Shown here in pieces: positions 41,782 through 50,150 of a stretch of DNA of 64,000 bases. Position numbers and translations under genes: made by a program. Numbering within the stretch: the first letter of the stretch is position 1; every line of letters begins with the position of its first letter. This DNA comes from Bacillota bacterium. Lineage in GTDB: Bacteria > Bacillota > Bacilli > Paenibacillales > NBRC-103111. The DNA is taken from contig JAEWGW010000004.1 of the NCBI GenBank assembly GCA_023388055.1, forward strand, positions 1 to 64,000, given 5' to 3'. The notes under the pieces are model-generated. The model ran no database searches and was not told the DNA's origin. It worked only from the letters and a program-made list of their open reading frames with translations.

Positions 41782-43479
41782 ATGCTTCAGCTTACACTGC
41801 TGTTTACACTGCTGCTTACCCTACTGAACCGCATAGCCACGCTAACGGAGGAGTTGTCAGCCTTCCGGGATAGGCTCGGCCTCCCGGATATATCCCAGCT
41901 GCCGCCAGGTGCCGGATTGGGTTTAATCTTTGCCGCAGGAGTCCTCACCTCCTTCCACTGCGCAGGCATGTGCGGCGGCATCGTCCTGGCCCAAACCACC
42001 GCGGCAAAAACGGGCGGAATCCGGCTGGGTTTCGTAGCCCGCCTGAAGCCAACCCTTCCTTACCACGCCGGGCGGCTCCTGTCTTATTCCGCCATCGGCG
42101 CATTGGCCGGCGGGTTAGGCCAGGTAATCCGGCTACCCGGTGTGTTGAAGGGAGCGATTCCGGTATTTGGCGGGCTGTTCATGATTATCATGGGCACCAA
42201 TCTGCTGGGCTTATGGAGATTCCTGCGCAAATTCAACCTGCGGATGCCTGATTTTGCCGCGAACAAGCTGCTGTCCGGCGGCTCCAGGCCCGGGCCGCTT
42301 ACCGTCGGTTTGCTTAGCGGGCTGATGCCCTGCGGACCGCTGCAGATTATGCAGCTGTACGCCCTGGCGTCGGGAAGCGTGTGGCAAGGCTTCAGCTCCC
42401 TCTTGGTATTTTCCCTGGGGACAGCTCCCATGCTGCTGCTCTTCAGCTCAATCCAAGCGGTGGCCGGCAAAACCTTTGCCAATGCCGTAACCCGGATCAG
42501 CGCCGTTATCGTAATCGTGTTGGGTGCGGTCATGCTGACCCGCGGGCTGGCCCTCTCCGGCATAGCACCTCTTCCGCCGGAACCCGCATGGAATGCTGCA
42601 GGCACTGCCGTCATCGGGCAGAACGGCAAGGAGCAAACGGTGCGAATCAGCCTGGACCCCAACCACAAGCTTAGTTATCCTCCCATTGTGGTGCAAAAGG
42701 GGATTCCCGTGCGGTGGATTATTTCCGCGGAGAAGAACGCGCTTGACCTTTGCAATGAAACGGTGGTGGTCCCTGCATTCCGGATTGAGCAGAAGCTGGC
42801 TGCCGGAGACAACATCCTCCGCTTCACCCCGGAAGAAGCGGGTGATTTCATCTACACCTGCTGGATGGGCATGATCAAAAGCCGCATTCAGGTGGTGGAG
42901 GATTTGGCTGCCTATACAATGAGCCGCACGAAAACGACGGCACCTCTGGCGTCAGAAGGCGAAGTTGCTATAAGCCGGGCGGACGACACAGTCCCCTCCC
43001 CGGCTGTATCTCTGCCGCCAACGCCAACCCATGAGCCCGCCGGATCAGCTGCTGCCAAAGCTTCAACCGCCGCACCAGTCCCTGCAGCCACAACCAAGGC
43101 CCCTGTTGCAGCACCAAGCCTTGCCCGGGCAACCATAGCTCCCGATGCCGCACCATCTTCCGCTTCACCTGCTCCAGCCTCATCACCCACACCACGGGAT
43201 GAACCGGACTCCACGGTCCAGACCGTGATCACCACCGTAAGCACCAACGGCTACTCCCCTGTTACGGTCAAAATAGGACTTCCGGTCCGCTGGATCATCC
43301 GGGCCACAGAGGAGGATCTGAACGAGTGCAACAACGCTCTGGCTGCACCTGCTTTTGGATTGGAGGCCAAGCTTTCGGCTGGTGATACTATTCTTGAATT
43401 TACTCCTTCCGAATTGGGGGAATTCCCCTTTTCCTGCTGGATGGATATGATCAAAAGCACCATTACAGTGGTGAAATAA
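41782..43479 (+). CDS. UreH/SafE-type membrane protein with two cupredoxin-like domains
   Basis: Membrane protein of 565 residues. Residues 45-270 form a UreH_2/cytochrome-biogenesis-like six-helix domain with the Cys motifs HCAGMCGG and MPCGP. Two homologous soluble domains follow: about 285-372 and 470-565, each with a Cys-Asn motif (DLCNET; NECNNA) and the ending CWMxMIKS, forming Cys/Met metal sites of cupredoxin type. The second looks like a duplication of the first, joined by a 95-residue Pro/Ala/Thr linker. AAGGAG lies 9 bases before the ATG. With CopA directly downstream it is likely a copper transfer or export helper. Confidence 0.83.
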   Translation: MLQLTLLFTLLLTLLNRIATLTEELSAFRDRLGLPDISQLPPGAGLGLIFAAGVLTSFHCAGMCGGIVLAQTTAAKTGGIRLGFVARLKPTLPYHAGRLLSYSAIGALAGGLGQVIRLPGVLKGAIPVFGGLFMIIMGTNLLGLWRFLRKFNLRMPDFAANKLLSGGSRPGPLTVGLLSGLMPCGPLQIMQLYALASGSVWQGFSSLLVFSLGTAPMLLLFSSIQAVAGKTFANAVTRISAVIVIVLGAVMLTRGLALSGIAPLPPEPAWNAAGTAVIGQNGKEQTVRISLDPNHKLSYPPIVVQKGIPVRWIISAEKNALDLCNETVVVPAFRIEQKLAAGDNILRFTPEEAGDFIYTCWMGMIKSRIQVVEDLAAYTMSRTKTTAPLASEGEVAISRADDTVPSPAVSLPPTPTHEPAGSAAAKASTAAPVPAATTKAPVAAPSLARATIAPDAAPSSASPAPASSPTPRDEPDSTVQTVITTVSTNGYSPVTVKIGLPVRWIIRATEEDLNECNNALAAPAFGLEAKLSAGDTILEFTPSELGEFPFSCWMDMIKSTITVVK

Positions 43480-43494
43480 GGAGGCTGAAATCCT

Positions 43495-45771
43495 ATGGCA
43501 GTAGCCAAAGTCCATATTCATGGCATGACCTGCTCCTTGTGCTCCATTACTATTGAAGCTGCCCTGCAGAAGCAAAAGGGGGTCAGCAGCACCTCCGTCA
43601 GCTACGCCTCGGAAAAAGCCATTGTCCACTACGACGAAGGCCATTCCAGTGTGGCGGACATCGTGAAGACCATTCAAGGCGCCGGCTTCGGGGCAACAGT
43701 CCAAGGGGAGGGGAACGATCCTGAGGCAGGTGGGCGCCGGGAGCTCCGCAAGCTGAGAAGCCGCCTGATCTTGGCTTCGCTGCTGAGCCTGCCGCTGTTT
43801 GTCTCCATGCTGCTGGGCGGACTGGGTTTTTGCCATGATGCCATTTACGGGGGAGACACGGTGACGGCCTTCTCCTCCTTTCTGAACCAGGTGCGGCAGA
43901 AAACCCAGCTTTTGCACAGCTGGAAGTTCCAAATGGCTCTGGCAACACCCGTCCAATTTCTCATCGGCTTCCGCTTCTATAAACAGGCCTTCTACAGTCT
44001 GAGGGCGGGCAAAGCAGGCATGGATCTGTTGGTGGTGGTGGGCACCACGGCGGCATACGCTTACAGCGTCCGCACCTCCTTGTTGGAGGAGGGGCTTATC
44101 ATCGCAGGCATGCGCAACATCTATTTTGAAGCGTCGGCCGTGATCATCACCCTTGTGCTGCTGGGCAAATATCTGGAGGCCGTCGCCAAAGGCAGAACCT
44201 CCCAAGCCATCCGCAGCCTGATGGAACTGGAAGCCAAGAATGCCCGAATTATCCGGGACGGCGAGGAAAAAGACCTCCCTGTCCGGGAGGTCCGGCAGGG
44301 AGATCTGGTGGTGGTTCGGCCAGGAGAAAAAATTCCGGTGGACGGCACCATCGTGGAGGGGACTTCCACCGTGGACGAATCCATGCTCACCGGGGAAAGT
44401 ATGCCCGTTTCCAAGAAGCCGCAGGACACCGTCATTGGCGCCTCCATCAACGGCAACGGTACCTTTACCTATCGGGCCACTACAGTGGGGGAAGAGTCTG
44501 TTTTGGCCCGGATCGTAAGAATCACCGAGGAGGCGCAAAACAGCAAGGCTCCCATCCAAAAAATCGCCGACCGCGTGTCCGGCTATTTTGTCCCTATTGT
44601 GCTGGTGATCGCCATCGCCACCTTTTTTATATGGTACGGATACCGGTATGAATGGCAGATTTTTTTTCTGAGCGACGCTCTGATCCACGCCGTAGCCGTA
44701 TTAGTGGTATCCTGCCCCTGCGCACTGGGGCTGGCCACCCCTACCGCCATTATGGCCGGTATGGGCCAGGGCGCCCGGAAGGGTATCCTTATCCGCAACG
44801 GCGGGCAGCTGGAACAGGCCGGCAAAATAACCGACGTGATTATGGACAAAACAGGCACTCTGACTTCGGGTAAGCCGGAGGTGACCGGCATCTTTCCCGT
44901 TCCCGGTGAGCCCCGTACGCCTGAACAGCTGCTCCTTTTGGCGGCCATCGCCGAAAAACGGTCAGAGCATCCCCTGGGCAAAGCCATTGTACTGGAAGCG
45001 GCGAAAATACTGGAGGCCGCCGTCATTCCTGATCCCGTAGAATTCCGTGCGGTGCCTGGAAAGGGTGTGGCGACACAGATAAACGGCAGGTCTGTTCTGG
45101 CCGGCTCCAAGACATTTTTGCAGGAGCAGGGTATAGATGTAACCTCAGCCGGTCCCTTCGAGGATCAGCTCCGCCAGGAATCCGGAAGAACGGTTATCCT
45201 GCTTGCTGAAGAGGGCAAGCTTGTTGCCGCCTTCAGTCTCGGCAACCGGCTCCGGGACAGCGCTCCCGCCGCAGTAGCCCGGCTTGATGCTATGGGCATC
45301 ACGGTGCACCTGCTTACCGGCGACAACCGGATGGCAGCCGAAGGAGTGGCACGTCAGCTGCGCATCACTCATGTGCTGGCTGAGGTACTGCCGGAGCATA
45401 AGGCGGAGGTGGTCCGCAGCCTGCGCAGCAAGGGACGGGTAGTCGCCATGGTAGGCGACGGCATCAACGATGCTCCGGCCCTGGCCTCTGCAGACGTAGG
45501 GATTGCTATCGGCTCCGGCACGGATGTGGCGGTGGAGACGGGAGATATTGTGCTGCTGCAGGACAATCTGGCCGCCATTCCCGAAGCCATCCGCCTCTCC
45601 GCCAAAACCATGCTGATTATCAAGGAAAATTTGTTCTGGGCCTTCATCTATAATCTGGCTGCGATTCCCTTCGCCGCAGCAGGTTACCTGAACCCGGTGG
45701 TGGCTGCGGCAGCTATGGGACTAAGCTCCGTTTCCGTGTTGTTGAACTCCCTGCGGCTCAAGCGTGGCTGA
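43495..45771 (+). CDS. copA: Copper-translocating P-type ATPase
   Basis: P1B-type ATPase of 758 residues exporting Cu+ (or Ag+) from the cytosol. One N-terminal heavy-metal-associated domain carries GMTCSLC (C13 and C16). The membrane metal motif is CPCALG, the phosphorylation site DKTGTLTSG, the ATP-binding HP motif is EHPLGKAI, and the hinge reads MVGDGINDAPALA. The eight-helix layout is standard. AAGGAGG lies 10 bases before the ATG and the gap to the cupredoxin-like gene is only 15 bases, so they are co-transcribed. No CsoR or CopZ gene lies in the window. Confidence 0.95.
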   Translation: MAVAKVHIHGMTCSLCSITIEAALQKQKGVSSTSVSYASEKAIVHYDEGHSSVADIVKTIQGAGFGATVQGEGNDPEAGGRRELRKLRSRLILASLLSLPLFVSMLLGGLGFCHDAIYGGDTVTAFSSFLNQVRQKTQLLHSWKFQMALATPVQFLIGFRFYKQAFYSLRAGKAGMDLLVVVGTTAAYAYSVRTSLLEEGLIIAGMRNIYFEASAVIITLVLLGKYLEAVAKGRTSQAIRSLMELEAKNARIIRDGEEKDLPVREVRQGDLVVVRPGEKIPVDGTIVEGTSTVDESMLTGESMPVSKKPQDTVIGASINGNGTFTYRATTVGEESVLARIVRITEEAQNSKAPIQKIADRVSGYFVPIVLVIAIATFFIWYGYRYEWQIFFLSDALIHAVAVLVVSCPCALGLATPTAIMAGMGQGARKGILIRNGGQLEQAGKITDVIMDKTGTLTSGKPEVTGIFPVPGEPRTPEQLLLLAAIAEKRSEHPLGKAIVLEAAKILEAAVIPDPVEFRAVPGKGVATQINGRSVLAGSKTFLQEQGIDVTSAGPFEDQLRQESGRTVILLAEEGKLVAAFSLGNRLRDSAPAAVARLDAMGITVHLLTGDNRMAAEGVARQLRITHVLAEVLPEHKAEVVRSLRSKGRVVAMVGDGINDAPALASADVGIAIGSGTDVAVETGDIVLLQDNLAAIPEAIRLSAKTMLIIKENLFWAFIYNLAAIPFAAAGYLNPVVAAAAMGLSSVSVLLNSLRLKRG

Positions 45772-45779
45772 GCCGCCAT

Positions 45780-47612
45780 TTACAGAGTAAACTCACCCAT
45801 AACCCGGCTCAAATCCTTGGACTCCTGCTCCAGCCGTTCGGAATAACGACGGATTTCCTTCATGGCGGTGACGGTTTCCCCGGCTTGCTCCGCTGCTTTC
45901 TTGGAACGGTCGAAGCTCAGATCCGCAATCCCCTTTAATCCCTCCGCCTGGCTGACGATCTCCTCCGAACCGGCGAAGGCCTCCTCCACCGCTGCCGACA
46001 AATCCGTCATCAACGCCGACACGGAATCCACCTCGGCAGCAATCTCCTTGAACATTGCCCCGGCCTCCAGAGCTGATTTCATACCGGCTTCCGCCCCCTG
46101 GGCGTTGCGCCGCATCTGCTCCGCCGTCTGCTGAGTGCCTCTGCGGAGCAGCTTCACGGCGTCCGCCGCCCGCTCCGACGACTCCTTGGCCTCCTCCGCC
46201 AGCTTGCGCACCTCCTCCGCCACAACTGCGAAGCCTCTGCCATGTTCACCGGCCCGTGCCGCTTCAATAGAAGCGTTCAGCGCCAGCAGGTTGGTCTGGC
46301 TGGATATCTCCTTGATCAGTCCGGCAATCTCCGATATCCGCGCCGCTTCCTTGTCCAGCTGCGTCATCTGGTCCGCTGCCTCCTGCACATCCCGGCAGAC
46401 TGTCTCCATTTCGGCCATAGCCCGCTCAATCACCTGGAGCCCCAACCCCGCCTGCTCCGCCGAACGGGTGGAGGCAGAAGCAGCGGATTCACCGGAGGAC
46501 GCCGTCATCCGGATGGCTGCTGCCATTTCCTGCAGAATGCCTGTCATTTGGCCTACCTGAATGCTCTGGGTCCGGGCACCCTCGTCGGTTTCATGAACGG
46601 CATGAGAGATGGCCAACCCTGCAGATTCCGTACGCACCGCCTGGTCAAGCAGCACCCGGGAGGATTGCTCCACCACTGTGGAGGAGACCGCCAGCCTGTG
46701 AATCAGATTCTTCAGGGATTCCAGCATCCTGTCCACAGAACCTCCCAGCTCCCCCAGCTCATCCTTGCGGGAAAAGGCCAACGGCTCCACTCGAAGATCC
46801 CCGGCCGCTACCTGCTCCGCCACCCGGGCAATCCGCCGGATCGGAATGGACAGCTGCCTGGAAATCCACCAGCCCAATGCAGCAGACAGCACCACCGCCG
46901 CACCGCCCAGCAGCAGAATAGTCCGGGATGCCTTCTTGGTACTGGACTCCACCTGGAGGGTAACCTCCTTGGCCATGTCCGTGCTGTATGCCGTCAGCTC
47001 CTGGATTGCCGCCGCCAGCTTGGCCAGCTGCTCCTGGCCCGCCTCGAAGGGAGGAGCCCCTTCTGCCCCTGCAGGAGCACCCTGCATTTGCCCAGCCATC
47101 TCCCCGGCAGCTGCACCAGCCTGCGTTTGCCCAGCCTCCCCAGCTGCCCCTCCGGGAACTACTCCCGCAGCTCCCGGCTGTCCTCCCGCTCCCCGATTAA
47201 CCATTTCCTGCAAAACCGGCACCATATCCTCCTTATATTGAATAAGCGCAGCCTCGATCGTGGTCAGAAGCTCCTGGGATTTGGCGTCCATATCCCTCTC
47301 TTTGATGGTATCCAGCAGCCCTGTCAGCTGGGTCCGCTGCTTCTCCATAGCTGCAGCAATTTGCTCCTGACGGTCCGCCCCAGATGCGCCCGAATATTGC
47401 ATCAGTCCCTTCTCCATGCCACTGCTGGCATTTTGCAGCTGGATCAAGGTCGCAATGGGCACCACCGTATTTTCGTACATCGCGTTCATATCCCGTGCCG
47501 CCATATGCAGCTTCTGAAACCCGATCCCTCCCGTCACCAGCAGCAAAACAATCATCAGCCCTACCAGCAACCCCATTTTTTGTGATGTCTTCCGGTTCGC
47601 AAACCAGTTCAT
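45780..47612 (-). CDS. Methyl-accepting chemotaxis protein with Gly/Ala-rich insert
   Basis: Chemoreceptor of 610 residues. A first transmembrane helix (KMGLLVGLMIVLLLVTGGIG), a four-helix-bundle-type sensor domain, then a second helix (TILLLGGAAVVLSAALGWW), HAMP and the signalling domain with the highly conserved tip EISSQTNLLALNASIEAARAG. The sensor domain is interrupted at about residues 147-195 by a Gly/Ala/Gln/Pro-rich low-complexity insert. The ATG at 47612 has GGAGG 9 bases upstream. It converges with copA with 8 bases between the stops, a tight arrangement with no terminator visible. Confidence 0.92.
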   Translation of the reverse strand: MNWFANRKTSQKMGLLVGLMIVLLLVTGGIGFQKLHMAARDMNAMYENTVVPIATLIQLQNASSGMEKGLMQYSGASGADRQEQIAAAMEKQRTQLTGLLDTIKERDMDAKSQELLTTIEAALIQYKEDMVPVLQEMVNRGAGGQPGAAGVVPGGAAGEAGQTQAGAAAGEMAGQMQGAPAGAEGAPPFEAGQEQLAKLAAAIQELTAYSTDMAKEVTLQVESSTKKASRTILLLGGAAVVLSAALGWWISRQLSIPIRRIARVAEQVAAGDLRVEPLAFSRKDELGELGGSVDRMLESLKNLIHRLAVSSTVVEQSSRVLLDQAVRTESAGLAISHAVHETDEGARTQSIQVGQMTGILQEMAAAIRMTASSGESAASASTRSAEQAGLGLQVIERAMAEMETVCRDVQEAADQMTQLDKEAARISEIAGLIKEISSQTNLLALNASIEAARAGEHGRGFAVVAEEVRKLAEEAKESSERAADAVKLLRRGTQQTAEQMRRNAQGAEAGMKSALEAGAMFKEIAAEVDSVSALMTDLSAAVEEAFAGSEEIVSQAEGLKGIADLSFDRSKKAAEQAGETVTAMKEIRRYSERLEQESKDLSRVMGEFTL

Positions 47613-47737
47613 ATCCCGACGCCTCCTGTATGTATGCCTGTTCTTTCGATATGCGATGGACCAAGCATAATCTGCCAACATGAACGGAGACTGAAGCCAA
47701 GCTTAAAGGTTGCTGAATAGACAATAGGGGATAATAA

Positions 47738-47768
47738 ACAAAAAAAGAGTCTGCGTTATCCGCAAACC
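47738..47768 (-). terminator. Terminator of the AAA+ ATPase operon
   Basis: GTTTGCG and CGCAGAC (minus strand 47767-47749) form a stem with one G-U pair over a 5-base loop, followed by seven T. It lies 20 bases past the ATPase stop. Confidence 0.7.
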
Positions 47769-47786
47769 CTCCCAAGCAGCCCCCGC

Positions 47787-49349
47787 TTACACAATGACAT
47801 TCCGGAAGCCTCTTTTTCTTTGACTTTGATCCAAATCTGTTCCTGTTTCTTCAAATGCTTTTCCCGCGGGGACTGCTCTTTCCTTGCCCCACGTACGGAT
47901 TTGGTGAATTTGCTCCGGGCTTGTCTGAGATAAAGGCACAACATTCTCGAAATAACGGATAAACGTATCATCCGTAATGCTGTTATCCCCTTTTACTACA
48001 GCCTGCTTTACCACATCCCGCACCGCTGCCTCCAGATCCGCCCCCGCGAAGCCGTCCGAAATTCGCACCAATCGTTCCATAAGTGAGCTGTCCAATTCCC
48101 TTTTTAAGCCTTTGCGCACATAAATACGGATGATTTCCTCCCGTTCTTTTGCTGTTGGCAAGTCAACAAAAAACAACTCATCAAACCGTCCCCGCCTCAA
48201 TAACTCAGGAGGAAGCTTGGACACATCGTTGGCGGTCGCCACCACAAAAACTCTGGCTAAACTCTCCTGCAGCCAAAAAAGAAACTGCCCTACCATTCGT
48301 GTAGAGGTTCCTCCATCTCCTGACCCCAATGCTCCTGCAAGGCCTTTCTCAATCTCATCAATCCAGAGCACACAAGGAGCTACATGGTCGGCTGTAGACA
48401 ACGCCTCCTTCAGTCTTGACTCGCTCTGGCCCAAGTATTGCCCCTGTATAGTAGACAAATCGAGGCGGTATAGTGGAAGCTGCCATGCAGAGGCAATTGC
48501 CTTTGCAGATAGGGATTTGCCACAGCCCGGAACCCCCACCAGCAAGATGCCCCGAGGAGGCCGGATTCCCCGTTCCCGAAGATCTGCAGTCAATAGCTGT
48601 TCATTGGCATCCAGCCATGTTTTCAACCCTTCCAACCCGCCTACCTGGTAATCCTCACGCACCTGGACCCGTTCAATTCCCGATATATCGGAGAAAATGC
48701 GGTCCTTGGCAAAGGTAATTTCCTTTAAGTCCTCGTTTTTAATGGAGCCATTAGCCAGGAGGGTGGCAATTACATTCTCCGCTTCAATCTGGCTGATGCC
48801 AGCTAACACGGCTGCTGCCTGTTTTTCTTCCTGTTGGCCCCATTCGATCAGCATTTCACCCCGGTAAGGAGTAATTTGATCCCGGATAATTTCCAGCATT
48901 TCATCCTCATTGGGAGGATCCAGCACAACTGACATGCCATGGCGCTGCAAAGGTCCCCATACTGGCTTGTTAGTGATCACAACCACACTGCCGCCTGTAT
49001 CTGTGGACATAGTGGCAATATCCTGAAATTGCCGCGCAGTAGCCGTGTCATCTTCAATATCCGGAACCTCTGTGAATATAAACGTAAGGTTTTGCTGCTG
49101 TCCGATTTTTTGGCCTGCATAATCCAATCCGCCCATTACTGAACGATCATCATTGGCTGTACGGTTGTTCACAATATCCCTTGTTCCCTGAGAAATGGTA
49201 TGGTAAAAAACCGGTATATTCAGCTTATTGGCCAATTGCTCCATAATAAGAAGAGCTCTGGCTCTTTCAGGCGTTCGAATGGATATGAAAGGAATTCTCG
49301 CCTTTAAGTAACGCTCTAATGTCTCTTTGCAAGCCATCATATCGCTCAT
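47787..49349 (-). CDS. AAA+ ATPase, Ycf46-like
   Basis: AAA+ protein of 520 residues like cyanobacterial/plastid Ycf46. The N-terminal half (1-225) has a degenerate ATPase-like fold (ARIPFISIRTPERARALLIM). The C-terminal AAA+ module shows Walker A GVPGCGKSLSAKAIA, Walker B VLWIDEIEKGL, sensor 1 VVATANDVSKLPPELLRRGRFD and arginine fingers. Ycf46 proteins are of unsettled role; other members of the AAA+ class unfold or remodel proteins. It is the last gene of a five-gene operon and begins one base after the stop of its neighbour. Base composition is more AT-rich than the flanks, suggesting acquired DNA. Confidence 0.85.
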   Translation of the reverse strand: MSDMMACKETLERYLKARIPFISIRTPERARALLIMEQLANKLNIPVFYHTISQGTRDIVNNRTANDDRSVMGGLDYAGQKIGQQQNLTFIFTEVPDIEDDTATARQFQDIATMSTDTGGSVVVITNKPVWGPLQRHGMSVVLDPPNEDEMLEIIRDQITPYRGEMLIEWGQQEEKQAAAVLAGISQIEAENVIATLLANGSIKNEDLKEITFAKDRIFSDISGIERVQVREDYQVGGLEGLKTWLDANEQLLTADLRERGIRPPRGILLVGVPGCGKSLSAKAIASAWQLPLYRLDLSTIQGQYLGQSESRLKEALSTADHVAPCVLWIDEIEKGLAGALGSGDGGTSTRMVGQFLFWLQESLARVFVVATANDVSKLPPELLRRGRFDELFFVDLPTAKEREEIIRIYVRKGLKRELDSSLMERLVRISDGFAGADLEAAVRDVVKQAVVKGDNSITDDTFIRYFENVVPLSQTSPEQIHQIRTWGKERAVPAGKAFEETGTDLDQSQRKRGFRNVIV

Positions 49350-49350
49350 A

Positions 49351-49929
49351 TTACAGTAGCACCCTTCTCCGCTTGGTGTTTGTTTTATCCGGAGGGTTTT
49401 GTCCGGCGTGAGGAACAGCTTTTTGTGAAGCTTTGTCTTGTACGTTATTGCAGGCTAACGCTTGTTCTGTGGCTTCCTCCTCATAACGCAGAAGAGAATT
49501 GTTCCGGATGATCATTTTCAAATGTCCTGAACGGTCAGCTTCAGCACCTTTTTCCAGCGCCTCCTGAGTATCCTTCACGTACGCACTAAGGGTGCTCCCA
49601 AAAGCATTTCTGACATCTTCCGGGAATGCTTGCAGAGCTACAAGCCGGATCAAAACAGCAAACCGCTTACGGGCATGCAGCATGGCACGGGATGTTTCCA
49701 AATCTGTTTGGCCCGACAGACGTCCAAGCTCCTTGTTCATTAATGTACTGACTTTCTTTAACCTCAGCTCCAAAAGCCGGTACATGTGCTCCGTCATTTT
49801 CCTGTCAATTCCGGTACTCCATTCAATACTGCCTTTTTCCATCGCAGCAAGCACAGCCTCATCCTCCTGCTCTGCAGCAAAAAGGTCAAAGCAGTCAAGC
49901 CAATCGGCATAGGTTGTTGGAATTTTCAT
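49351..49929 (-). CDS. Hypothetical helical protein of the AAA+ operon, 192 residues
   Basis: Unrecognised soluble, mostly helical protein. It starts MKIPTTYADWLDCFDLFAAE and its middle (residues 40-140) is a charged helical array; the C-terminal 35 residues are polar and end KTNTKRRRVLL. It overlaps the stop of the 68-residue gene by ATGA, so translation is coupled, and lies one base before the AAA+ start. Such tight packing suggests a complex of defined ratio with the ATPase; it may be its adaptor or substrate, but no family evidence supports that. Confidence 0.7.
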   Translation of the reverse strand: MKIPTTYADWLDCFDLFAAEQEDEAVLAAMEKGSIEWSTGIDRKMTEHMYRLLELRLKKVSTLMNKELGRLSGQTDLETSRAMLHARKRFAVLIRLVALQAFPEDVRNAFGSTLSAYVKDTQEALEKGAEADRSGHLKMIIRNNSLLRYEEEATEQALACNNVQDKASQKAVPHAGQNPPDKTNTKRRRVLL

Positions 49930-50132
49930 TTAAATCGGGTACTCCTTCTCCGTACCAATTGAACAGGCGGCACAAGATCCCATTGGGGAAACTGTCCCGC
50001 TAAGGCCTCGTTGGTGTTAATTCGTTTCAATTCGCTTTCTTCAACCAAAGGTGCTCCTGCGGAATGACTAGGAGTTGGCTCACCCTGGCGTTTCCTTTGG
50101 ACAAGCATGGAATTCCCTTTATTTTCATCCAT
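49926..50132 (-). CDS. Hypothetical small protein of the AAA+ operon, 68 residues
   Basis: Small basic, probably disordered protein (MDENKGNSMLVQRKRQGEP... to VRRRSTRFK) without cysteine or hydrophobic helix. It has no homolog I can name. The gene lies 18 bases after the 572-residue gene stop and overlaps the next start by 4 bases. It is real rather than chance because both borders are coupled in the operon and GGAG lies before its ATG. Confidence 0.6.
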   Translation of the reverse strand: MDENKGNSMLVQRKRQGEPTPSHSAGAPLVEESELKRINTNEALAGQFPQWDLVPPVQLVRRRSTRFK

Positions 50133-50150
50133 AGCAACACAACTCCTTTT

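Noticed and set aside
43183..44688. Minus-strand frame of 501 codons
   Set aside because: Antisense of copA, which has all P-type ATPase motifs.
46242..47585. Plus-strand frame of 447 codons
   Set aside because: Antisense of the chemoreceptor gene.
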